Positions 1 through 5,241 of a stretch of 5,241 bases of DNA are shown one piece after another. This DNA comes from Oceanococcus sp051252075 (GTDB taxonomy: Bacteria; Pseudomonadota; Gammaproteobacteria; Nevskiales; Oceanococcaceae): assembly GCA_051252075.1 (NCBI GenBank), contig JBPOFU010000149.1, forward strand, positions 1 to 5,241, in the 5' to 3' direction. Position numbers and translations under genes: made by a program. Each line of letters starts with the position of its first letter. Position 1 is the stretch's first letter. Below the pieces are notes generated by a model, which saw only the letters and a list, made by a program, of their open reading frames with translations, had not been told where the DNA came from and searched no databases.

Positions 1-468
1 GGGCCGAGTATGCAAGCGGATGATTTACTTGCCTTGTGTGATGCCCTGAATCCCAACAATGAAGCCGGTCGACTCACTTTGATTACACGCATGGGCGCTA
101 ACAAGCTCGCGGATAGTTTGCCTGCTTTGGCCCGTCGCTTGGTGCAAGAAGGGCGCCAGGTTGTTTGGACTTGCGATCCTATGCACGGCAACACGGTGAA
201 AGCGAGTAGCGGCTATAAAACACGTTCTTTTGACCATATATTGCAGGAAATACAAGCTTTTTTTGGCGCTCTCCGTTCCGAAGGTGCGTATCCCGGTGGA
301 GTCCATTTGGAAATGACCGGAGGCCATGTCACTGAATGTACAGGTGGTGCCTATTCCTTATCTGATGAAGACCTTGCACATTGTTACGAAACGCAATGCG
401 ACCCGCGCTTGAACGCAGATCAGGTGCTGGAACTGGCATTTTGTATTTCTGATTTGTTGCGCGAATAG
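1..468 (+). CDS. Class II DAHP synthase (3-deoxy-7-phosphoheptulonate synthase), C-terminal part
   Basis: Condenses phosphoenolpyruvate with erythrose 4-phosphate in the cytoplasm, the first step of the shikimate pathway to aromatic amino acids. The reading frame is open from base 1 and gives GPSM before the Met at 10; GPSM followed by a helix and LNPNNE..GRLTLITRMG is typical of the class II (plant-type) family, so the ATG at 10 is internal and the gene is cut by the window edge. About 155 of the usual roughly 450 residues are present. Three of the four metal ligands known from the M. tuberculosis enzyme are visible: His in CDPMHGNT (codon 184-186), Glu in GGVHLEMTG (310-312) and Asp in CDPRLN (400-402). 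The fourth, a Cys, would lie upstream. The C-terminus LAFCISDLLRE ends as the family normally does, so the 3' end is intact. It converges on the protease gene. Any allosteric N-terminal extension cannot be seen here. Confidence 0.95.
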   Translation, partial: GPSMQADDLLALCDALNPNNEAGRLTLITRMGANKLADSLPALARRLVQEGRQVVWTCDPMHGNTVKASSGYKTRSFDHILQEIQAFFGALRSEGAYPGGVHLEMTGGHVTECTGGAYSLSDEDLAHCYETQCDPRLNADQVLELAFCISDLLRE

Positions 469-491
469 CCCGCCGCCAAACGGTGACGGGC
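468..491. terminator. Possible hairpin between convergent genes
   Basis: GCCCG (468-472) pairs with CGGGC (487-491), and CCG (473-475) can pair with CGG (481-483) around a CCAAA loop, leaving TGA bulged on one side. It begins on the last base of the DAHP synthase stop codon and ends 7 bases from the protease stop, so it could serve both strands. Neither strand has a following U-run, so it is not a canonical intrinsic terminator. The terminator role is inferred from position. Confidence 0.3.
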
Positions 492-498
492 ACTTACG

Positions 499-2502
499 TT
501 ACTTAGCTCGGGTCCAGGCCTGGAATCCCATGCCATCGCTGCCACTGCTGAGGCGGAAACGGTAGGTTCCAGCCGCGCTATCGTTGGCGATGAGGACTTG
601 ATCGTCATCATCACCAAACGATTGACCGACGGTTTTCCAATTGCTGCCATCTTGTCTTTGCAAGAAGGCGCGGTGGTAGCTGTCAGACTTACCGCGTAAC
701 CAGGCCATGACGTCGCGTTCTTGCGTGGTGGTGAACGCGGGAAGATAGACGCTATCGCCTGAGGCAATGACTCCTTGTGCCGCTTGGCAATCCGAGCACG
801 GCTTGTTGGCAGTCCCCACTTCCAGCGAAAACGCACTGCTGCGTTGGCCTTGGGCTGTGGTCACTGTCAGTTGGACTTTGTAATCTTCTGGGCTGGGATA
901 CAGATAGCTGGTTTCCCGTTCACTGGATTGCATGCCATCGCCAAACTGCCATTGGTAACGGGCGTCACTGCCCGCGTCTTCGGTGAAGAACTCACAGGAC
1001 ACGCCAGTACATTGCACGCGTAAGCTCACATGGCCAAGTTGTTGAGGAGCCGCCGTAGGGCTGGGGCTTGGCTGTGCAGGTTGCTCAGTTGGTGCTGATG
1101 TGCCTTGCGCTGGTGGCGCTGCTGCAGGTGGAGCCGTTTCATTGGCCGGTGGAGCTGCAGTTTCGCTAGGTTGGTCTTGGGGTTTGTCAGCCGGCGGTTT
1201 AGCCGGCACCGGCTTTTTTGCGGCTGCGGGCCCCTGCAATAAACGGTTACTTGAACCGCTGGGATCTTTCACCTTGTCTTGCGTGGCCAGTTTGCTCAAC
1301 GCCGTCATGGCATCTTGTGGGCTCGCATCCGGATGCTCTTGCAGATACAGCGCCGCTACACCCGCGACATGCGGTGAAGCCATGGAGGTGCCACTGATCG
1401 TTTTATTTGCAGAATCGCCGGTGTGCCAAGCTGAAATGATGTCACTGCCCGGTGCGAAAATATCTACGCATTTGCCTTTGTTAGAAAAGGACGAACGGGT
1501 ATCTGTTTTATCGGTGGAGCCGACAGTGAATGCGCTAGGTTCACGCGCAGGTGAACTGCCACAAGCATCGGAATCTTCATTGCCAGCAGCGACCGCGTAA
1601 AACAGTCCAGTTTTGATGGATTTGGCCACGGCCTCATCCAGGGCCGAGGATGCACCGCCGCCCAAGCTCATATTCACAACGGCAGGCTTTTGCGCTTTTT
1701 CAGTCACCCATTCCACGCCTTCAATCACTCCGGAAGTGGAGCCTGAACCTTGACAGTCGAGCACGCGCACCGCATGCACTGTCGCCCGTCTAGCGATACC
1801 GTAGCTGCTGCCTACAACGGTTCCGGCGACGTGAGTGCCATGGCCGTTGCAATCTTCAGGGTTAGAGGTGTCGCCATCATTGCCGCCACCGCCCAATAGG
1901 CCGCCGAGTACGTCGCCGACGGGGCCAAGTATGTCGAACATGCCCGGACTGGAGCCAGCAACGTTATAGCCTTCGCCAACCCGGTCTTTGAACTCTGCAT
2001 GGCTGGCACGAATGCCGGTGTCAATAATGTAGACATGGACATCTTTGCCGTCATTGGCCGGGGTAAATTCCCCATCCAATGGCAGGCTAGCCTGATCGAC
2101 TCGGTCCAGACCCCAAGGAGTTGCCGATTTTTTAACGATGGCATCTTCTTCCACATAACGTACGCCCTGCATGTTCGCCAATTTCTCCGCTAGTGCTGGG
2201 GAGGTATTCAGCGCGAAACCGTTCAGCACGGTGTCAAACACCAGATCGGGTTTCAGACCGAGGGGCTGCAGCAAAGTTTTGACCGCACGATTGGCATTCA
2301 AACCATCTTGCAGCACCACGATATAACGCCCTGCAATGGGGTTTTTCGCACTGCGCACACTGCTAGCTGAGCTGGGGGATTGCTTCACTGAGCTTACAGT
2401 TTCTTTTATCGCGTCCGCGCCTGGCAACTTTAGCGCTAAGACCGAACTGCTGAACATGCTCAGTCCTAGCGTGCATAGAGTGGTGGTGTACAGGGATTTC
2501 AT
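499..2502 (-). CDS. Secreted subtilisin-like serine protease (S8A, aqualysin/proteinase K type) with PKD and C-terminal beta domain
   Basis: A 667-residue secreted endopeptidase. Residues 1-23 form a Sec signal peptide with likely cleavage after VLA. About 58-124 is an I9 inhibitor propeptide (RYIVVLQDGL ... GVRYVEEDAIV), and maturation probably occurs just before ATPWGLDRV near residue 126. The S8 domain carries the catalytic triad Asp161 (YIIDTGI), His221 (NGHGTHVAG) and Ser373 (GTSMASPHVAG), with oxyanion Asn308 (AAGN). Cys218/Cys250 and Cys314/Cys345 have the same spacing and context as the two disulfides of aqualysin I. Residues about 424-489 are a Pro/Ala-rich linker. About 491-563 is a PKD domain (YQWQFGDG ... 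YKVQLTVT) with Cys498/Cys503. About 575-667 is a beta-rich domain resembling the pre-peptidase C-terminal type (GTYRFRLSSGS), preceded by Cys569/Cys572. All eight mature cysteines can pair. Compared with aqualysin, about 29 residues are inserted between Asp161 and His221. The start is set by the signal peptide and a GGAG site 7 bases upstream. The role, nutrient proteolysis outside the cell, is inferred from the family. Confidence 0.95.
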   Translation of the reverse strand: MKSLYTTTLCTLGLSMFSSSVLALKLPGADAIKETVSSVKQSPSSASSVRSAKNPIAGRYIVVLQDGLNANRAVKTLLQPLGLKPDLVFDTVLNGFALNTSPALAEKLANMQGVRYVEEDAIVKKSATPWGLDRVDQASLPLDGEFTPANDGKDVHVYIIDTGIRASHAEFKDRVGEGYNVAGSSPGMFDILGPVGDVLGGLLGGGGNDGDTSNPEDCNGHGTHVAGTVVGSSYGIARRATVHAVRVLDCQGSGSTSGVIEGVEWVTEKAQKPAVVNMSLGGGASSALDEAVAKSIKTGLFYAVAAGNEDSDACGSSPAREPSAFTVGSTDKTDTRSSFSNKGKCVDIFAPGSDIISAWHTGDSANKTISGTSMASPHVAGVAALYLQEHPDASPQDAMTALSKLATQDKVKDPSGSSNRLLQGPAAAKKPVPAKPPADKPQDQPSETAAPPANETAPPAAAPPAQGTSAPTEQPAQPSPSPTAAPQQLGHVSLRVQCTGVSCEFFTEDAGSDARYQWQFGDGMQSSERETSYLYPSPEDYKVQLTVTTAQGQRSSAFSLEVGTANKPCSDCQAAQGVIASGDSVYLPAFTTTQERDVMAWLRGKSDSYHRAFLQRQDGSNWKTVGQSFGDDDDQVLIANDSAAGTYRFRLSSGSDGMGFQAWTRAK

Positions 2503-2509
2503 GGTGTTG

Positions 2510-2513
2510 CTCC
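2510..2513 (-). promoter_or_regulatory. Ribosome binding site of the protease gene
   Basis: On the minus strand GGAG lies 7 bases before the ATG at 2502. It supports that ATG, which also begins a well-formed signal peptide. Confidence 0.7.
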
Positions 2514-2567
2514 GCTAAATTTTTCGCAAGCATAATCGGTTTGTTGGCTCGCTGGGAATACAGATGC

Positions 2568-2594
2568 TTGTTTTACGCATTGCCGAAAGATAAT
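2568..2594 (+). promoter_or_regulatory. Possible sigma70-type promoter of msrBA
   Basis: GATAAT at 2589-2594 matches the -10 consensus at five of six positions. TTGTTT at 2568-2573 is a weak -35 (three of six), and the 15-base spacing is shorter than the usual 17. It would give a leader of roughly 60 bases before msrB. No convincing promoter for the divergent protease was found in the 161 bases between the two start codons. Confidence 0.3.
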
Positions 2595-2623
2595 CCACGG
2601 CATGGCGGTCTTGGCCTAGACTA

Positions 2624-2641
2624 AATCATCCCCACATGATT
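2624..2641. repeat. 18-bp inverted repeat upstream of msrB
   Basis: AATCAT and ATGATT are perfect inverted 6-mers separated by CCCCAC. The repeat lies between the possible promoter and the msrB ribosome binding site, in the divergent protease/msrB region, so it could be an operator. The match is seen directly; the function is a guess, and short AT-rich repeats like this also arise by chance. Confidence 0.35.
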
Positions 2642-2651
2642 GGGATTGCAT

Positions 2652-2656
2652 AGGAG
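2652..2656 (+). promoter_or_regulatory. Ribosome binding site of msrB
   Basis: AGGAG lies 7 bases before the ATG at 2664. This decides the start: an in-frame TTG at 2640 lies upstream of this site and would translate through it. Confidence 0.8.
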
Positions 2657-2663
2657 AGATTGG

Positions 2664-3122
2664 ATGAGTGACGAAAGCAATAACAACGCAGAAACATTGT
2701 CGGCGTTGACAGCAGAGCAATATCGGGTCACTCAGCAATGCGGCACCGAACCCGCCTTTGCCAATGAATATTGGGACAACAAGGAGCCGGGTTTGTATGT
2801 CGACGTGGTCTCAGGTGCAGCTTTGTTCGCGTCTGTTGACAAATTTGACAGTGGCAGCGGTTGGCCGAGCTTTACTAAACCAGTGAATGCACAAGAGATT
2901 GTGGAAAATCGCGATGCCAGTCACGGCATGGTACGAGTGGAAGTGCGTTCGTCAAAAGCTGACAGCCACTTGGGCCATGTGTTTCCGGATGGGCCGAAAG
3001 AACAGGGCGGCATGCGCTACTGCATCAACTCCGCGTCACTACGATTCATACCTCGCGATGAGCTCAGTGCTCAGGGTTACACGGATTTTTTGCATTTGTT
3101 TGAAAGCGGGCCGGACGCATGA
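2664..3122 (+). CDS. msrB: Peptide-methionine (R)-S-oxide reductase MsrB
   Basis: Reduces the R isomer of methionine sulfoxide in proteins, normally recycled by thioredoxin. There is no signal peptide, so it should be cytoplasmic. It has 152 residues, a full-length single-domain MsrB. Family motifs in order: CGTEPAF (26-32), GLYVDVVSG (43-51), FDSGSGWPSF (61-70), DSHLGHVFPDGP (100-111) and the active-site strand RYCINSASLRF (118-128), with catalytic Cys120 (codon 3021-3023). The protein contains only two cysteines, Cys26 and Cys120. The two zinc-binding CXXC pairs of many MsrBs are absent. Ser65 stands where E. coli-type enzymes carry the resolving Cys. Cys26 is therefore the likely resolving residue, as described for Xanthomonas MsrB, where an N-terminal Cys does this. 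The start is chosen for the AGGAG site. Its TGA overlaps the msrA ATG. Confidence 0.95.
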   Translation: MSDESNNNAETLSALTAEQYRVTQQCGTEPAFANEYWDNKEPGLYVDVVSGAALFASVDKFDSGSGWPSFTKPVNAQEIVENRDASHGMVRVEVRSSKADSHLGHVFPDGPKEQGGMRYCINSASLRFIPRDELSAQGYTDFLHLFESGPDA

Positions 3123-3631
3123 GCGGGGGTTCGGAAAAAGCCATATTGGCCGGCGGTTGCTTTTGGGGTATGCAGGATTTACTGCGACGCTACAAAGGTG
3201 TCATGAGTTCGCGCGTTGGATACAGCGGTGGTGATGTGGAAAATGCTACGTATCGTAATCATGGTAGTCACGCAGAAGCGATAGAGATCATGTTTGACCC
3301 CGAACAGATCAGTTATCGGCGTTTGTTGGAGCTTTTCTTTCAAATTCATGATCCGACCACGCCGAATCGTCAAGGTAATGACCTCGGTGTAAGCTATCGT
3401 TCGGCGATTTATTACACCTCTGATGAACAAAAGGCCGTCGCACTGGATGCGATCGCAGATGTTGACGCCTCTGGCCTTTGGCCCGGTAAAGCAGTGACTG
3501 AAGTGGCTGCAGCGGGTCCATTCTGGGAGGCTGAACCAGAGCATCAGGATTATCTTGAGCGCTACCCGAATGGTTATACCTGCCATTTTGTTCGACCAGA
3601 TTGGGTTCTGCCAAAACGATCTGCGTCTTAA
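3119..3631 (+). CDS. msrA: Peptide-methionine (S)-S-oxide reductase MsrA
   Basis: Reduces the S isomer of methionine sulfoxide, free or in proteins, using thioredoxin, and so complements MsrB on the R isomer. It has 170 residues and no signal peptide, so it is probably cytoplasmic. The catalytic motif GGCFWG has the nucleophile at Cys14 (codon 3158-3160). Further family motifs are VGYSGG (33-38), YRNHGSHAEAIEI (45-57), FFQIHDPTTPNRQGND (73-88), YRSAIYY (93-99) and the C-terminal EPEHQDYLERYPNGYTCHF. Cys155 in GYTCH is the only other cysteine and is the likely resolving residue, the two-cysteine layout seen in the M. tuberculosis enzyme. The ATG overlaps the msrB stop as ATGA, which implies one mRNA and coupled translation. 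No strong ribosome binding site of its own is needed, although purine-rich AAAGCGGG precedes it. Confidence 0.96.
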   Translation: MSGGSEKAILAGGCFWGMQDLLRRYKGVMSSRVGYSGGDVENATYRNHGSHAEAIEIMFDPEQISYRRLLELFFQIHDPTTPNRQGNDLGVSYRSAIYYTSDEQKAVALDAIADVDASGLWPGKAVTEVAAAGPFWEAEPEHQDYLERYPNGYTCHFVRPDWVLPKRSAS

Positions 3632-3658
3632 ATCTGAAACTTGAAGCAAACTGGACGT

Positions 3659-3670
3659 GCAGCATGCTGC
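3659..3670. repeat. Perfect 12-bp palindrome after msrA
   Basis: GCAGCATGCTGC reads the same on both strands and lies 28 bases after the msrA stop. It could be a protein-binding site or a small hairpin with a 4-base loop. No U-run follows, so a terminator role is not supported. Confidence 0.3.
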
Positions 3671-3672
3671 CC

Positions 3673-3710
3673 TTGGCTGCTAATGCTTGTATGCTCTGAG
3701 CTTTAGCCAA
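3673..3710. repeat. Spaced inverted repeat before the PLP enzyme gene
   Basis: TTGGCT (3673-3678) is the inverse of AGCCAA (3705-3710). Just inside, GCT (3679-3681) can pair with AGC (3699-3701), leaving TTT bulged. The loop is long, and no U-run follows on the plus strand. It could be a weak transcript hairpin or an operator. No convincing -35/-10 pair was found in this 110-base spacer. Confidence 0.25.
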
Positions 3711-3732
3711 TGTGGCTAGGAAAGAAACTTCC

Positions 3733-3739
3733 GGGGGGA
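3733..3739 (+). promoter_or_regulatory. Purine-rich ribosome binding site of the PLP enzyme gene
   Basis: A GGGGGGA run ends 2 bases before the ATG at 3742. It is closer to the start than usual and G-rich rather than AGGAG, but it favours this ATG over the in-frame GTG at 3712, which has no such site. Confidence 0.5.
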
Positions 3740-3741
3740 AG

Positions 3742-5013
3742 ATGAAACGACGGCATTTTGTTTTGGGTGGAATGGCAGCTGCAGTCGGTGGCGCTGCCTT
3801 GATGCGGCCGCAAGATAACGGCATGCCGTACCAAGAGTATTTTGCGCGCTTGAACAGCGAACTGAAAGCGCACGGGCCGATGCGTCCGAGCTTGGTGATT
3901 GATCTGGATAGGCTTGATCACAATATCGATCAGGTCACGGCTTCGATAAGCAGCCAGGCAGGACGTAATTACCGCATGGTGGAAAAGTCCCTGCCATCAG
4001 CTGGTTTGCTGAATTATGTGTCCCAGCGCAGCGGTTCCAAGCGTTTCATGAGCTTTCATCAGCCCTTTTTGAACCACGATGCTCGTCATTGGCCGGACTC
4101 GGATTTATTGCTAGGTAAGCCGCTACCTGTGCGTTCTGCACAGCTTTTCTATCAAAATCTGCAAGGCGACTTCGATCCATCCAAGCAACTACAGTGGTTG
4201 ATAGATACACCCGCTCGACTACAGCAGTATTCCGAGTTAGCCCAAGCGCTTGATGTCCGTATGCGCATCAATGTTGAGATTGATGTGGGCTTGCACCGCG
4301 GGGGTGTGGCCAGTGATCAAGAACTGCTAGATATGATTCGTATCATTGAGGCGGCACCACAGCACTTGGAATTTGCTGGCTTCATGGGCTATGACCCACA
4401 TATTGCCGCAGTGCCGTCGGTGATTGCCTCACAACAAGCCATGTTTGATGAGGTCATGCATACGTATCAGCACTATGTCGATATGGTGCGTGAGCTGCAG
4501 CCACAGTGGTTAAACGCGAATACCACGCTCAACACGGCTGGCAGTCCAACTTATCAGTTGCACGAACAGGAAAGTTTGAGCACGGAAATTTCTGTCGGCA
4601 CGGGATTGTTAAAACCAACTCATTACGACATACCGACCTTAGCCAGCCACCAGCCTGCAGTGTTTATAGCCACGCCGGTGTTGAAAAAAGAAGGGCCGGT
4701 GAAGATTCCCGGTTTGGATGACAATTCACGCGTATTGAGCTGGTGGGACATCAATCAAAGCGAAACTTTCTTTGTTTACGGTGGTAGCTGGCCTGCGGAT
4801 TATCATGCTCCGCAAGGCCTGCAACATAACGCAGTGTATGGGCATAGTGCCAACCAGGAAATCGTCAATGCATCGCCATCGGTGGCCTTGCAGGTGGACG
4901 ATCAGATATTCTTGCGTCCGCATATAACCGAGGCCGTGTTATTGCAGTTTGGTGATCTGATTGCGGTGCGTGAAGGCCGCATTGTAGATACGTGGCCGGT
5001 CTTTGTCGGCTGA
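3742..5013 (+). CDS. Tat-exported PLP-dependent enzyme, D-serine dehydratase / D-threonine aldolase-like (alanine racemase N-terminal fold)
   Basis: A 423-residue fold-type III PLP enzyme of unknown substrate; relatives act on D-serine, D-threonine and related amino acids. The N-terminus MKRRHFVLGG followed by a Gly/Ala-rich hydrophobic stretch to about residue 21 is a twin-arginine signal (Arg3-Arg4, then H-F-V-L). The protein is therefore probably folded with its cofactor and sent to the periplasm. The barrel opens with PSLVIDLDRLDHNI (49-62). Lys82 in MVEKSLPS is the candidate PLP lysine by its place after the second strand. VEIDVGLHRGGV (178-189) and FAGFMGYDPH (211-220) match barrel motifs of the group. 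NTAGSPTY (264-271) and EISVGTGLL (282-290) sit where the phosphate-binding part lies. The C-terminal beta domain has RPHITEAVLLQFGDL, then VREGRIVDTWPV. In D-serine dehydratases the equivalent site is His-x-Cys (zinc); here it is His394-Ile-Thr396. The start follows the Tat motif and the G-rich site. The substrate is not assigned. Confidence 0.85.
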   Translation: MKRRHFVLGGMAAAVGGAALMRPQDNGMPYQEYFARLNSELKAHGPMRPSLVIDLDRLDHNIDQVTASISSQAGRNYRMVEKSLPSAGLLNYVSQRSGSKRFMSFHQPFLNHDARHWPDSDLLLGKPLPVRSAQLFYQNLQGDFDPSKQLQWLIDTPARLQQYSELAQALDVRMRINVEIDVGLHRGGVASDQELLDMIRIIEAAPQHLEFAGFMGYDPHIAAVPSVIASQQAMFDEVMHTYQHYVDMVRELQPQWLNANTTLNTAGSPTYQLHEQESLSTEISVGTGLLKPTHYDIPTLASHQPAVFIATPVLKKEGPVKIPGLDDNSRVLSWWDINQSETFFVYGGSWPADYHAPQGLQHNAVYGHSANQEIVNASPSVALQVDDQIFLRPHITEAVLLQFGDLIAVREGRIVDTWPVFVG

Positions 5014-5025
5014 TTGACAGCGACA
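5004..5025 (+). terminator. Possible hairpin spanning the stop codon of the PLP enzyme gene
   Basis: TGTCG (5004-5008) pairs with CGACA (5021-5025), and CTG (5010-5012) with CAG (5018-5020), with one bulged G and a 5-base loop. No U-run follows, so termination here is uncertain. The hairpin overlaps the last codons and the stop. Confidence 0.25.
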
Positions 5026-5113
5026 GTGGCGAAAAGCTACTCCGTATGTGGTTTGTTGGCAGCGTCTCGCGCGTTAGCATGCCGATTTGGGGATTAATCA
5101 TTAGAGACAACAC

Positions 5114-5241
5114 ATGAAAATAAATTACAGCCTGCAATTCAATAAAGATAAAGAAGCGGTTCTGAATGCTTTTTGCGACCCAGAATTCTTTGAACAACAT
5201 CAAAAGTTGATGAACAGCAAGGATTTTGAGCTGCTGAGCCA
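5114..5241 (+). CDS. N-terminal fragment of a small protein, possibly DUF2505-like
   Basis: An open frame of 42 codons from the ATG at 5114 runs off the right edge: it begins MKINYSLQFN, continues with KEAVLNAFCDPEFFEQHQ and ends ...FELLS. There is no signal peptide or membrane segment. A beta strand of alternating residues followed by an amphipathic helix with 'DPEFFE' resembles the start of DUF2505 proteins, a START/SRPBCC-like family of unknown function. This is recognition by eye from a short piece and is tentative. The ribosome binding site is weak (AGAGA, 7 bases upstream at 5103-5107). The 100 bases before it hold no clear promoter, so it may be read from the PLP enzyme transcript. Codon use and a clean frame to the edge support a real gene. 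Confidence 0.6.
   Translation, partial: MKINYSLQFNKDKEAVLNAFCDPEFFEQHQKLMNSKDFELLS

Noticed and set aside
10..12. ATG at 10 as the start of a small protein
   Set aside because: The frame is open to base 1 and the preceding codons read GPS, matching the GPSM motif inside class II DAHP synthases; this is an internal methionine.
1100..1600. 166-codon open frame on the plus strand, rich in Gly and Ala
   Set aside because: It lies antisense to the Pro/Ala-rich linker and catalytic domain of the protease; its Gly/Ala content is the mirror of the proline codons. It has no ribosome binding site or family motif.
2640..2663. Upstream TTG start for msrB
   Set aside because: The added residues include the ribosome binding site itself (AGGAG translated as part of Arg-Arg) and are not conserved MsrB sequence; ATG at 2664 is well placed.
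3712..3741. Upstream GTG start for the PLP enzyme
   Set aside because: No ribosome binding site precedes it, and it would put ten extra residues ahead of a Tat signal that is complete from the ATG at 3742.
3309..3824. 171-codon open frame on the minus strand across the end of msrA and the start of the PLP enzyme gene
   Set aside because: It is antisense to two well-supported genes, has no recognisable domain and only reflects their codon bias.
1..5241. A new defence, mobile or multi-gene system
   Set aside because: All sizeable genes fall in known families, no toxin-antitoxin, nuclease, integrase or repeat array was seen, and only msrB-msrA show operon coupling.

Overview
The window reads as ordinary chromosomal DNA of moderate GC from a Gram-negative bacterium, most likely a gammaproteobacterium. 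The basis is the gene types: a class II DAHP synthase, a secreted aqualysin-type subtilase, separate msrB and msrA genes, and a Tat-exported PLP enzyme. This placement is an inference; nothing in the sequence fixes genus or species. No rRNA, tRNA, CRISPR array, insertion sequence or phage gene was seen. Coding density is high, and no gene-free stretch exceeds about 165 bases.

Layout, left to right. (1) 1-468 (+): the 3' third of a class II (plant-type) DAHP synthase, the first enzyme of the shikimate pathway, cut by the left edge. (2) 499-2502 (-): a convergent gene for a 667-residue secreted serine protease with signal peptide, I9 propeptide, S8 catalytic domain, Pro/Ala-rich linker, PKD domain and a C-terminal beta-rich domain. 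Only about 30 bases, holding a small hairpin, separate the two genes. (3) 2503-2663: a divergent control region with a good ribosome binding site on each side, a possible promoter and an 18-bp inverted repeat. (4) 2664-3122 and 3119-3631 (+): msrB and msrA, overlapping by ATGA and so translationally coupled. They repair the R and S forms of methionine sulfoxide. (5) 3632-3741: a short spacer with a perfect 12-bp palindrome and a wider inverted repeat. (6) 3742-5013 (+): a PLP-dependent fold-type III enzyme of the D-serine dehydratase / D-threonine aldolase-like group, with a twin-arginine signal. (7) 5114-5241 (+): the first 42 codons of a small protein, possibly DUF2505-like, cut by the right edge.

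How the genes relate: only msrB-msrA form a clear operon with a shared job. The protease and the PLP enzyme both act outside the cytoplasm, but nothing shows that they work together. I do not see a new multi-gene system. The points most worth a second look are the Tat-exported PLP enzyme with an altered metal-site motif, the roughly 29-residue Gly-rich insertion between the catalytic Asp and His of the protease, and the two-cysteine MsrB that lacks both the zinc CXXC pairs and the usual resolving cysteine.
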